Shown here piece by piece: positions 1-6,730 of a stretch of DNA of 8,913 bases. Position 1 is the stretch's first letter. Each line of letters begins with the position of its first letter. The notes beneath the pieces were generated by a model. It worked only from the letters and a program-made list of their open reading frames with translations. It did no database searches and was not told the DNA's origin. The position numbers and the translations under genes are program-made. Source of the stretch: Paenibacillaceae bacterium UBA6304 (GTDB lineage: Bacteria > Bacillota > Bacilli > Paenibacillales > Paenibacillaceae); assembly GCA_002439285.1 (NCBI GenBank), contig DJTQ01000102.1:1-8913 (forward strand), in the 5' to 3' direction.

Positions 1-1137
1 CGTCAAAGTACAAGCAACCCGGGGAGCAAATATCCGGACTATGACCGGGTTGAGAAATTTATGGACGATGCCGTGGATACCACCCATTGGTTGGTAGATT
101 ACATGAATCATAAATACACCAGCGTCGGCGGATTCGGTGTTGACCCTGTAGCCCGTCTCCATAATCCTGAAAAAAGCGGCGCTACGATCATTGCGAACAT
201 GGAGAAGACGCTGAACGATAAAGGGATCGATATTCTCACGGAGACGAAAGCAACCGAACTGATTACGGATGATCAAGGTAATGTAACCGGTGTTAAGGCT
301 GAGAATGCAGAAGGCACGTTGACCGTTCATGCGAAAAAAGTCATTATTGCCACCGGCGGTTTTGCCAGAAGCGAAGAGCTCATGAAACGCTTCCTGCCTG
401 AATTCGTGGAAGACATGGATATCAGTGCGTCCGCAGCGGGCAGCACGGGTGACGGGATTCTCATGGCAGAGAAGCTTGGTGCCGCGCTCTATGAAGATCC
501 GTGGATTATCGGCTTGGGTATCGCGGGACATCTTCCTGAACTGAAGGCTTTAGAATGGGATCCGACGAAAGTGTATGTGAATGAAAAAGGCGAACGTTAT
601 ATGAACGAGAACAGCCATTACGCCATCGTAACGAACAAAGCAGCAGATAACGAACAAGTTTGGGTGATCGTCGATTCGAACGAAGCTAATGCCAAACTGA
701 TCCAATCGATTGAAGGACAGCTTCCGAATGATGAAGTTGCGGTTGGGAAGACCATCGGTGAATTGGCTGCCGCGATGCAAGTTCCAGAAGCGACTTTGAC
801 AAAAACGATGGATACGTTCAACGCCGGCGTAGCTTCCGGTAAAGACACCTTTAAGAAAGACGCCGCAATGCTGGCTGCTGTCGACAAAGGACCGTTCTAC
901 GCATTCAAATTCTATCCGCGCACCATGGGTACTTTCGGCGGTGTGAAGGTGGATGAGAATTATCGGGTACTTAAAGAAGACGGTTCCGTGATAAATAATC
1001 TCTATGCAGGCGGAGAAGCGGCAAACCGTTATCTGTACAACCAAGTCTATATGACTGGCAGCGCTGTCCAGTACGCACTGACGAGTGGACGTTTGAGCGG
1101 CGAGCATGCCGCCACCGCGATCAAAGACGGTAAATAA
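1..1137 (+). CDS. FAD-dependent fumarate/urocanate reductase-type flavoprotein, 5'-truncated
   Basis: The frame is open to the left edge (20 further residues before the first ATG at 61, which has no ribosome binding site), so this is the C-terminal 378 residues of a longer protein. The FAD_binding_2 family reduces double bonds in acceptors such as fumarate or urocanate, often at the cell surface. Visible hallmarks are an IATGGF FAD segment (about 346-363), a KGERYMNE segment (about 586-609) with the conserved arginine, and a C-terminal AGGEAANR...SGRLSGEHAA FAD-binding end. The N-terminal GxGxxG motif, any signal or lipoprotein peptide, and any FMN-binding domain lie outside the window. No CxxCH haem motif is present in the visible part. 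The usual HHTMGGV active-site stretch reads MGTFGGV (about 925-945), so the substrate is uncertain. A terminator follows 34 bases after the stop. The family call is firm; the substrate is not. Confidence 0.85.
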   Translation, partial: RQSTSNPGSKYPDYDRVEKFMDDAVDTTHWLVDYMNHKYTSVGGFGVDPVARLHNPEKSGATIIANMEKTLNDKGIDILTETKATELITDDQGNVTGVKAENAEGTLTVHAKKVIIATGGFARSEELMKRFLPEFVEDMDISASAAGSTGDGILMAEKLGAALYEDPWIIGLGIAGHLPELKALEWDPTKVYVNEKGERYMNENSHYAIVTNKAADNEQVWVIVDSNEANAKLIQSIEGQLPNDEVAVGKTIGELAAAMQVPEATLTKTMDTFNAGVASGKDTFKKDAAMLAAVDKGPFYAFKFYPRTMGTFGGVKVDENYRVLKEDGSVINNLYAGGEAANRYLYNQVYMTGSAVQYALTSGRLSGEHAATAIKDGK

Positions 1138-1170
1138 TTTCCAACTTTTAATAAGATGAAGGACACAAGG

Positions 1171-1210
1171 GGCATTCTCTAAGCATGCAAGTGCTTAGGG
1201 AGTGCTTTTT
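1171..1210 (+). terminator. intrinsic terminator of the flavoprotein gene
   Basis: A 14-bp stem pairs 1172-1185 with 1192-1205 with no mismatch and two G-U pairs, around a 6-base loop, and is followed at once by five T (1206-1210) and a further T-rich stretch. It lies 34 bases after the flavoprotein stop codon and separates that gene from the NAD+ operon. Confidence 0.9.
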
Positions 1211-1265
1211 GCTTTGCATGTGTTAACGCGAATAGGAAGTCATCCCTTACCACGTATGGATTCCT

Positions 1266-1364
1266 ATGTTTCTTATTTTGCCGGGATTTGCCGGTGAAAA
1301 AATGGCTGGGGGAGCGCTGCTCGGCTCAATGATCCCCTGGTTTAGACGGAAGAAAGAAAAGTAA
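1266..1364 (+). other. doubtful 32-codon ORF in the gap before the NAD+ operon
   Basis: The ATG at 1266 opens 32 codons ending at TAA 1362-1364. The peptide has a hydrophobic, glycine-rich body (MFLILPGFAG, then MAGGALLGSMIPW) and a basic tail (FRRKKEK), the look of a small single-pass membrane protein. Against it, there is no ribosome binding site at a proper distance and no promoter visible between the terminator at 1171-1210 and this ORF. The frame is open upstream to 1236 without a better start, so it may also be a remnant of a longer membrane protein. I do not recognise it. The rest of the 1211-1379 gap shows nothing I can name. Confidence 0.2.
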
Positions 1365-1379
1365 ACCTTGAGTTAATGA

Positions 1380-1408
1380 TTGACAAGGTGGAAAACTCTG
1401 CATATAAT
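1380..1408 (+). promoter_or_regulatory. consensus sigma-A promoter of the NAD+ operon
   Basis: TTGACA at 1380-1385 and TATAAT at 1403-1408 are both perfect consensus hexamers separated by the optimal 17 bp. Transcription should begin near 1414-1416, giving a leader of about 52 bases before nrtR. A promoter this strong for a salvage operon implies that control comes from a repressor, which fits the palindrome directly downstream. Confidence 0.9.
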
Positions 1409-1434
1409 ACAATTAACAAAATGTTAAATGTTAA
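1409..1434 (+). promoter_or_regulatory. probable NrtR operator overlapping the transcription start
   Basis: The core is a perfect inverted repeat, TTAACA (1413-1418), AAA, TGTTAA (1422-1427). It extends with one mismatch per arm to ACA at 1409-1411 and TGT at 1429-1431, an imperfect 23-bp palindrome. A second ATGTTAA follows directly (1428-1434), so the right half is also a tandem repeat of ATGTTAA. The site begins one base after the -10 hexamer and covers the predicted start site, the position expected for a repressor. Assignment to NrtR rests on nrtR being the first gene of the operon; it is an inference. Confidence 0.65.
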
Positions 1435-1466
1435 TAGATGATAATTGAAGAGGAGAATCCGAGCTG

Positions 1467-2243
1467 ATGTCAAACGAGCAGGCTATGCAGCAATACGACG
1501 TGAAAAAGTACAGAACCCCGGACGGCTATACTTCGGATATTGCGGTATTTTCGATTTTGCCGGAGAAGCGGGACCCGTTTAAACCGCCCGTGATGGATCT
1601 GAAGCTCATGCTGATCAAGCGTAGTATGACAGACAGTGAGGGCAGACCTAATATGGAAGCGGGAAAATGGGCCTTACCCGGTGGATTCGTCGATCCGGCT
1701 GAGACTGCCTTCCAATCGGCTCAGCGTGAGCTTTGGGAAGAGACCGGGGTAGAGGATATTCATCTAGAGCATTTTGGGGTCTATGACGCTCCGGGACGGG
1801 ACCCGAGAGGTTGGATTATTTCCAACGCCCATTTCGCGATCGTACCTGAACATCAACTGGCCAAACGTCAGGCTAACGATGACGCAAGCGAGGTGGAGCT
1901 ATTTTCCGTAAAAGAGGTTCTGAAGCTTGATTTGGCCTTTGATCACGCGAAGATTATCCGGGATGCGATCAAGGTGATTCAGCGCAAGCTGCTGGAGACG
2001 ACGGCGGCCAAGGATTTCTTGCCGGCAGAGTTCACTTATTCCGAGCTTCAGGCCGTGCTCATGACCGTAACAAGCGATTCGGCTATCGCTCTAGACGCTG
2101 CCTTTGCCAGAAAGATCAAGTCCCTACCCTTTATTCAGGAGGTTACCGGGAAGAAGACGACGCGGACTTCCAAAAAGCCGACCCAGTTGTATCGTTTTAT
2201 TGAGGTAGAAGTAAATTCTTCGCTTTATCACGCCAGAAAGTGA
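1467..2243 (+). CDS. nrtR: NrtR family Nudix-related transcriptional regulator of NAD metabolism
   Basis: A 258-residue protein with an N-terminal Nudix domain (about 20-165) and a C-terminal winged helix-turn-helix (about 185-246) ending in the QLYRF signature typical of NrtR. NrtR proteins bind operators before NAD biosynthesis genes and release them on binding ADP-ribose or a related NAD product. The Nudix box is complete: G73, E79, R87-E88-L89, E91-E92, G94-V95, fitting GX5EX7REUXEEXGU. YDAPGRDPRGW (106-116) is typical of the ADP-ribose pyrophosphatase/NrtR clade. The protein may therefore also hydrolyse ADP-ribose. The start at 1467 follows AGGAG at 1451-1455, with a slightly long 11-base spacer. 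It heads the operon behind a consensus promoter with a palindrome at +1, suggesting that it represses itself and the four downstream genes. Many databases would call it simply a NUDIX hydrolase. Confidence 0.9.
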   Translation: MSNEQAMQQYDVKKYRTPDGYTSDIAVFSILPEKRDPFKPPVMDLKLMLIKRSMTDSEGRPNMEAGKWALPGGFVDPAETAFQSAQRELWEETGVEDIHLEHFGVYDAPGRDPRGWIISNAHFAIVPEHQLAKRQANDDASEVELFSVKEVLKLDLAFDHAKIIRDAIKVIQRKLLETTAAKDFLPAEFTYSELQAVLMTVTSDSAIALDAAFARKIKSLPFIQEVTGKKTTRTSKKPTQLYRFIEVEVNSSLYHARK

Positions 2244-2267
2244 AAGTGAACATACATGAATCCATTT

Positions 2268-2274
2268 GGGGAGG
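2268..2274 (+). promoter_or_regulatory. ribosome binding site that sets the pncA start
   Basis: GGGGAGG lies 8 bases before the ATG at 2283. It falls inside the frame that would open from the upstream ATG at 2256, which has no such site of its own, so 2283 is the likely start. Confidence 0.8.
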
Positions 2275-2282
2275 AAATCAAA

Positions 2283-2843
2283 ATGACGACGGAACAGAAA
2301 CGGGCTTTGATCAATATCGATTACACGTATGATTTTGTCGCCGAGGACGGCGCATTGACCTGCGGGATCCCCGGGCAAGTGATTGAAGGGCCGATCACGG
2401 ATATTACCGGCGAGTTTATACAGAATAACGACTATGTAGTTTTCGCCATCGATCTTCATAAGCTAGGAGATACGCTGCATCCCGAAACGAAGCTGTTTCC
2501 GCCCCATAATCTCGAAGGAACGAAAGGCCGGACGTTGTACGGGAAGCTGGATACTTTATACCAAGCCCATAAGAGCGCAGACAACGTCTATTGGATGGAT
2601 AAAACAAGATACAGCGCGTTTGCGGGCACGGATCTGGAGCTTCAGCTCCGCGCCAGGGGAATCACGGAACTCCATCTGGTCGGGGTCTGCACCGACATTT
2701 GCGTACTCCATACCGCGGTAGATGCGTACAATAAAGGCTTTAGCCTGGTGATTCATGAAGCTGCGGTTGCTAGCTTTGACCAGGAAGGCCATGCATGGGC
2801 ATTGCGGCATTTCAAAGGATCGCTTGGCGCGATTGTGCTGTGA
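2283..2843 (+). CDS. pncA: nicotinamidase (pyrazinamidase), PncA/YueJ type
   Basis: This enzyme hydrolyses nicotinamide to nicotinate and ammonia in the cytoplasm, the entry step of the deamidating NAD+ salvage route. The 186-residue protein belongs to the cysteine hydrolase (isochorismatase-like) family. The catalytic triad is visible as D13 (in INIDYTYDF), K107 (in MDKTRYSAF) and C140 (in GVCTDICVLHTA). D57, H59 and H75 (AIDLH and FPPH) fit the metal site. The DYTYDF version of the usual DxQNDF motif and the EGHAWALRHF end resemble Bacillus YueJ. The start at 2283 is chosen for its ribosome binding site; an in-frame ATG at 2256 would add nine residues without homology. It lies 39 bases after nrtR and 61 bases before pncB with no terminator between, so it is co-transcribed. 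Confidence 0.92.
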   Translation: MTTEQKRALINIDYTYDFVAEDGALTCGIPGQVIEGPITDITGEFIQNNDYVVFAIDLHKLGDTLHPETKLFPPHNLEGTKGRTLYGKLDTLYQAHKSADNVYWMDKTRYSAFAGTDLELQLRARGITELHLVGVCTDICVLHTAVDAYNKGFSLVIHEAAVASFDQEGHAWALRHFKGSLGAIVL

Positions 2844-2904
2844 ACCCAAACCAAGACAGAAACCAATTTCGTAATGTTCCGCCCTATATGAAGGAGGAGT
2901 AAAG

Positions 2905-4365
2905 ATGAAATACGCTGACGACAGTCTCGCATTGCACACGGATAAATACCAGATCAATATGGCACAGGCTTATTGGAAGGACAATATTCACCAGCGTAAA
3001 GCGGTATTCGAAGTTTATTTTCGTAAAATCCCATTTCAGAACGGTTATGCCGTCTTCGCCGGATTGGAGCGGGTAATCCAATACCTCTCGGAATTCCGCT
3101 TCACGGAGAGTGATTTGGCTTATTTAAGAGAAGAGGGATACGGTGAGGATTACCTTGCTTATCTGAAAAATATTACTTTTACGGGAACCGTGCTGTCGAT
3201 GAAAGAAGGGGAGCTTGTTTTTGCCAATGAACCGATCCTCCGGGTTGAAGCTCCGTTGGCGGAAGCTCAACTCATCGAAACCGCGGTGCTCAATATCGTC
3301 AACTTTCAAACGCTGATCGCCACGAAGGCTTCGCGGATCAAACAAGTGATCGGAGAGGGGACCAGTATGGAATTTGGAACCCGGCGCGCCCAAGAGATGG
3401 ATGCCGCGATTTGGGGAGCCAGAGCCGCTTACCTTGCGGGGTTTGAAGCTACCTCGAACGTGAGGGCCGGCAAGCTGTTCGGAATTCCTACCGTGGGAAC
3501 GCATGCTCATGCCATGGTCCAGGCTTACCGCGACGAGTACACGGCTTTCCGCAAATATGCGGAGTGTCATCAAGATTGCGTATTTTTGGTCGACACGTAC
3601 GATACGCTCAAATCGGGTGTTCCTACAGCGATTAAGGTGGCCAAGGAGTTTGGCGATCGGATCAACTTCAAAGGCATTCGGCTGGATAGCGGCGATTTGG
3701 CGTATCTCTCCAAGGAAGCGCGGAGAATGCTTGATGAGGTGGGTTTCCCAGAGGCGAAAATTTACGCGACTAATGACCTCGACGAGCTTACGATCATGAA
3801 CCTGAAAGCCCAAGGAGCAAGAATCGACGTGTGGGGTGTAGGTACCAAGCTGATCACGGCCTATGACCAACCGGCGCTGGGAGCGGTCTACAAATTGATT
3901 TCCATCGAGGATGAGCATGGAGAGATGGTCGATACGATCAAGATCAGCTCGAACCCCGAGAAAATTTCGACACCCGGCCGAAAAAGAGTATTTCGCATTA
4001 TCAATAAAGCCAACGGAAAATCGGAGGGCGATTACATCGCTTTGGAGCATGAAGAACCCCAGGACGAGGATCGTCTCAAGATGTTCCATCCCGTTCACAC
4101 GCATATCGCGAAATTCGTGACGAATTTCGAAGCACGGGAGCTGCATCAGATCATTTTTGCGGATGGAAAGCAGGTTTACAGGCTTCCTTCGCTGCAGGAG
4201 ATCAGGCAGTTTGCGGCCGAGAACCTAAACGTGCTTTGGGACGAATACAAGCGGCTGCTGAATCCGGCGGAATATCCCGTGGACCTTAGCCAGGCATGCT
4301 GGGATAATAAAATGAAACGGATTGAAGAGATCCGGCAAAAAGTGAGCGAACAAATGCAGGCCTGA
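2905..4365 (+). CDS. pncB: nicotinate phosphoribosyltransferase
   Basis: This enzyme joins nicotinate to PRPP to give nicotinate mononucleotide, usually coupled to ATP hydrolysis, and is the second step of the Preiss-Handler route. The 486 residues are full length for the Bacillus YueK-type family. Landmarks are the N-terminal LHTDKYQINMAQAYW (10-24), GYAVFAGLER (47-56), EFGTRRAQEMDA (156-167), GTHAHAMVQAY (198-208), which carries the histidine region phosphorylated in this family, GIRLDSGDLAYLS (257-269), and STPGRKRVFRI (355-365). The start at 2905 has an ideal AAGGAGG (2891-2897) with a 7-base spacer. It sits directly between the genes for the preceding and following pathway steps. The nadD-like gene starts 16 bases after its stop, and that gene's ribosome binding site abuts this stop codon, which suggests translational coupling. 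No missing key segment was seen. Confidence 0.95.
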   Translation: MKYADDSLALHTDKYQINMAQAYWKDNIHQRKAVFEVYFRKIPFQNGYAVFAGLERVIQYLSEFRFTESDLAYLREEGYGEDYLAYLKNITFTGTVLSMKEGELVFANEPILRVEAPLAEAQLIETAVLNIVNFQTLIATKASRIKQVIGEGTSMEFGTRRAQEMDAAIWGARAAYLAGFEATSNVRAGKLFGIPTVGTHAHAMVQAYRDEYTAFRKYAECHQDCVFLVDTYDTLKSGVPTAIKVAKEFGDRINFKGIRLDSGDLAYLSKEARRMLDEVGFPEAKIYATNDLDELTIMNLKAQGARIDVWGVGTKLITAYDQPALGAVYKLISIEDEHGEMVDTIKISSNPEKISTPGRKRVFRIINKANGKSEGDYIALEHEEPQDEDRLKMFHPVHTHIAKFVTNFEARELHQIIFADGKQVYRLPSLQEIRQFAAENLNVLWDEYKRLLNPAEYPVDLSQACWDNKMKRIEEIRQKVSEQMQA

Positions 4366-4381
4366 GGAGGGAGTAGGGATT

Positions 4382-4996
4382 ATGGGGAAAATCGGAATCT
4401 ACGGATCCTCCTTTGATCCGATTACGAATGTTCATCTTTGGACGGCCAGCACGGTTGCTCACCGCTGTAAACTGGATAAGGTCATTTTCTTGCCTTGCTC
4501 CAATAAACGGCCCGACAAATCGATGAATATCAGCGATGAGCACCGTTGGAATATGATATTGCTGGCCATTGCGGAGAATGATAAATTTGTCGCGGATGAT
4601 TATGAAATGAAGCAGGCGGGTTGGGAAATTGCGACTTATATGACCTTGAAGCATTTCAAGAGCCGGTTTCCGGATGATGAAATCTATTTTATCATGGGGG
4701 CCGATCTGCTGCTGGATATCGGAGCGGGCAAATGGAAGAAGTCCGAAGAACTGATCCGCGAAAATAAATTTATCGTGATGGCAAGAGACGGGATTAACAT
4801 GCTGTCGGCCATCAGCAAATCGCCGATTCTCCGTAACGCCGATGACGGTAATACTTTTCATCTGATTGATAAGGGATTGGCCATGGAAATCAGCTCAAGC
4901 TATATCAGGGAAGAGTTTCGGCTTGGAGGAGAACCGAGGTATCTGGTCCCCGATAACTGCTATAGTTATATTAAGAATCACCAATTATATAAATAG
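4382..4996 (+). CDS. nadD: NadD-like nicotinate-nucleotide adenylyltransferase, atypical active-site motif
   Basis: From its place in the operon this should adenylate nicotinate mononucleotide with ATP to deamido-NAD. The 204 residues have the nucleotidyltransferase fold plan: [14 protein letters not shown] (5-18), [11 protein letters not shown] followed by W118 (103-118), FIVMAR (130-135), and the C-terminal ISSSYIR (170-176), a good match to the ISSTxIR motif. The odd point is residues 15-18, TNVH, where NadD enzymes have HxGH: the last His (H18) is kept, the first is Thr as in CoaD-type enzymes, and the motif Gly is Val. The loop usually PPHK reads RPDK (43-46). It may be a specialised second NadD beside a housekeeping copy elsewhere, or a related enzyme with another nucleotide specificity. 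The start has GGAGGG at 4366-4371. The gaps are 16 bases after pncB and 17 before nadE, so all three are one transcript. Confidence 0.8.
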   Translation: MGKIGIYGSSFDPITNVHLWTASTVAHRCKLDKVIFLPCSNKRPDKSMNISDEHRWNMILLAIAENDKFVADDYEMKQAGWEIATYMTLKHFKSRFPDDEIYFIMGADLLLDIGAGKWKKSEELIRENKFIVMARDGINMLSAISKSPILRNADDGNTFHLIDKGLAMEISSSYIREEFRLGGEPRYLVPDNCYSYIKNHQLYK

Positions 4997-5013
4997 AGAG
5001 GAGAAGAAACGAG

Positions 5014-5832
5014 ATGAGTACACAAGAACAAATTATCGAGACTTTACAAGTAAAACCGGTGATTGATGCCAAAGAGGAGATTCGCAAACGCATCGACTTT
5101 CTGAAAGCTTATTGCAAAAAGGCGGGAGCAAAGGGATTTGTGCTGGGAATCAGTGGAGGTCAGGATTCAACACTGGCGGGGCGGCTGGCCCAGTTGGCGG
5201 TTGAAGAACTGCGGGCGGAAGGACTGGAAGCTTCGTTCTATGCCGTCCGTCTGCCTTACGGGATCCAGCGGGATGAAGTGGACGCCCAGGAAGCCTTGGA
5301 ATTCATCCAGCCGGATGAATCTTATGAGTTTAACATCCAGAGCTCCGTTGATGCTTTTGCCGGGCAATTCGTGGAATCGGCAGGCAGCGCGATGTCGGAC
5401 TTCAACAAAGGAAATGTGAAAGCCCGGATGCGGATGATCGCTCAATATGCGGTTGCAGGGGAGAAAGGCTGCCTGGTAATCGGCACGGATCACGCGGCTG
5501 AAGCCATCACCGGTTTCTTCACGAAATTCGGTGACGGAGGTGCCGATATCGTGCCGCTCGCAGGGTTGACCAAGGGACAAGGAAGAGAGCTCCTGAAGGA
5601 GCTGAATGCCTCGGAACGCTTGTATTTGAAGACGCCGACGGCGGATTTGCTCGATGACAAACCTCTGCAGGCGGATGAAACGGAGCTCGGATTGTCTTAT
5701 GAAGTGCTGGATGAATACCTTGCGGGTAAGCAGGTTGACCCGCAGGCGAAAGCCAACATCGAGAAACGTTACGCGGTGTCCATGCACAAACGGGAACTTC
5801 CGGTTACGCCTTCTGATGAATGGTGGAAATAA
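5014..5832 (+). CDS. nadE: ammonia-dependent NAD+ synthetase
   Basis: This enzyme amidates deamido-NAD to NAD+ using ATP and ammonia, the last step of the route. The 272 residues equal the length of Bacillus subtilis NadE, and there is no N-terminal glutaminase (CN-hydrolase) domain, so free ammonia is the expected nitrogen donor. Visible motifs are the ATP-pyrophosphatase P-loop SGGQDS (47-52), [15 protein letters not shown] (132-146), [20 protein letters not shown] (157-176), and the C-terminal HKR (258-260). The start at 5014 follows AGGAG (4999-5003) with a 10-base spacer, 17 bases after the nadD-like stop. It is the last gene of the operon: a long hairpin with a T-tract begins 34 bases after its stop. 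Ammonia released by PncA at the first step could in principle help supply it. Confidence 0.97.
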   Translation: MSTQEQIIETLQVKPVIDAKEEIRKRIDFLKAYCKKAGAKGFVLGISGGQDSTLAGRLAQLAVEELRAEGLEASFYAVRLPYGIQRDEVDAQEALEFIQPDESYEFNIQSSVDAFAGQFVESAGSAMSDFNKGNVKARMRMIAQYAVAGEKGCLVIGTDHAAEAITGFFTKFGDGGADIVPLAGLTKGQGRELLKELNASERLYLKTPTADLLDDKPLQADETELGLSYEVLDEYLAGKQVDPQAKANIEKRYAVSMHKRELPVTPSDEWWK

Positions 5833-5866
5833 GCGATAAACCCAAGAGTAAGATAACTCACCATAT

Positions 5867-5930
5867 AGGGACTTTACCCCGGAAAGTATGCAGTTCGATA
5901 CTGCCGGGGGGAGAGTCCCTTTTCTTTTTT
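5867..5930 (+). terminator. NAD+ operon terminator overlapping the 3' end of the convergent regulator
   Basis: The outer stem 5867-5875 pairs with 5912-5920 (one G-U). After an A/GG internal loop, CCCCGG (5877-5882) pairs with CCGGGG (5904-5909). A further inner stem AGTAT (5885-5889) pairs with ATACT (5898-5902) around an 8-base loop. TTTCTTTTTT (5921-5930) follows on the plus strand, giving a polar terminator for nadE. On the minus strand no T-tract follows the hairpin. The element extends into the coding end of the AraC-type gene. Confidence 0.85.
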
Positions 5931-6701
5931 GAACATTTTGGAGAACAATAGCGGGTCTTCATAACCGACCGATCTGGCGATGTCGCCAATCGAAAGCAGA
6001 CTGTTGCCCATCAGCCCGCAAGCCTTGTTCATCCGGAAAGCGATCAAATATTCCTGGATACTGGAACCGGTCCGCGATTTGAAGACGGCGCATAAGTAGC
6101 TGCGGTCAAGGCCTACAAAGCTTGCGATTTGGGACATGCTGATTTTATTCGCGTAATTGGTGCCGATGAAATCGACCACTTTATTTACATACTTGTCCTG
6201 ACGGTTGCCCTTCATGGATTCTGCGGCCTGGGGCGGATTGATCTCCGCCATATGGGAGAAAAGCGAGTATAGAAGCGCCGTCAGCTTCAAATCGCGTCCG
6301 TTCGGGAGGACTCTAGAATCGTGCATTTGCCGGATGCAATGCTCTACGATCTCAGGATCGATGCGATTCAGAATCGGCGATTCCATCGAAAGTCCGGCTT
6401 GGCGCAAATAACTCTCCGCCTGGATGCCTTGAAAGCCAACCCAACCATAGGTCCAGGGATTGGCGGCATCTGCCCGGTAATAGGTGACGGCTTCCGGAAT
6501 AATGAGAAATGCTTGTCCTTTTTGGACATGGTATGTGCGGTTTCCCGTTTCGAATACCCCTTTGCCTTCGAGTATGAAATGAATAAGGTAATAATCTCTT
6601 ATGGCAGGTCCGTAATCATGCAACGGTGAACATTGCTCCAATCCGTATTGCATAATATGCAGATCCAGAAATGAGGGATTGCTGGCCAGGTATTCTATCA
6701 C
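5874..6701 (-). CDS. AraC-family transcriptional regulator, probable galactoside regulator
   Basis: The 275-residue protein has an N-terminal cupin-like ligand-binding domain (about 25-100; IHFILEGKGVFETGN and GQAFLIIPE are typical) and a C-terminal AraC/XylS DNA-binding domain with two helix-turn-helix units (about 187-212 and 236-269, the second with IGDIARSVGYEDP...FKKEKGLSPRQYR). Regulators of this MsmR/RafR-like plan usually activate sugar-use genes. The gene diverges from an alpha-galactosidase, so melibiose- or raffinose-type sugars are the likely signal; this is inferred from context. The start is GTG at 6699-6701: the frame is closed by a stop at 6717-6719, no in-frame ATG lies between, and AAAGGGAT (6711-6718, minus strand) is correctly placed with a 9-base spacer. 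Its last codons form part of the nadE terminator. Three GTACAAT repeats begin 30 bases upstream of its start, suggesting self-regulation. Confidence 0.9.
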   Translation of the reverse strand: MIEYLASNPSFLDLHIMQYGLEQCSPLHDYGPAIRDYYLIHFILEGKGVFETGNRTYHVQKGQAFLIIPEAVTYYRADAANPWTYGWVGFQGIQAESYLRQAGLSMESPILNRIDPEIVEHCIRQMHDSRVLPNGRDLKLTALLYSLFSHMAEINPPQAAESMKGNRQDKYVNKVVDFIGTNYANKISMSQIASFVGLDRSYLCAVFKSRTGSSIQEYLIAFRMNKACGLMGNSLLSIGDIARSVGYEDPLLFSKMFKKEKGLSPRQYRTAYFPG

Positions 6702-6730
6702 GTTCGATTCATCCCTTTATGTTTGATCAA

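Noticed and set aside
1..60. Adapter sequence at the left edge, or a real gene start at ATG 61
   Set aside because: The first bases do not match the reverse complement of the adapter, and the reading frame is open to base 1 with family-like sequence and no ribosome binding site before 61, so the gene simply continues off the window.
1366..1388. CCTTG...CAAGG inverted repeat around the -35 box as a second operator
   Set aside because: Only 5-bp arms with a 13-base gap; too weak to separate from chance beside the much better palindrome at 1409-1431.
1409..1466. Riboswitch (for example an NAD+-type leader) before nrtR
   Set aside because: The leader is only about 52 bases, is largely taken up by the palindrome and ribosome binding site, and shows no further stable helix.
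2256..2282. Upstream in-frame ATG as the pncA start (nine extra residues)
   Set aside because: It has no ribosome binding site, and the strong GGGGAGG for the ATG at 2283 lies inside the extension; the family's conserved sequence begins after 2283.
3124..4146. Long antisense open frame (340 codons) inside pncB
   Set aside because: It lies entirely opposite a well-supported gene, has no recognisable domain and no ribosome binding site; it follows from codon bias of pncB. Similar antisense frames in the flavoprotein, nadE and alpha-galactosidase genes were rejected for the same reason.
5833..5866. A separate minus-strand terminator for the AraC-type gene
   Set aside because: Only a 4-bp stem (GAGT/ACTC) is present without a T-tract; not convincing.
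6696..6712. ATG on the minus strand at 6710-6712 as the start of the AraC-type gene
   Set aside because: It is out of frame with the regulator and opens only a four-codon frame (MNRT); the GTG at 6699-6701 is in frame and properly spaced from AAAGGGAT.
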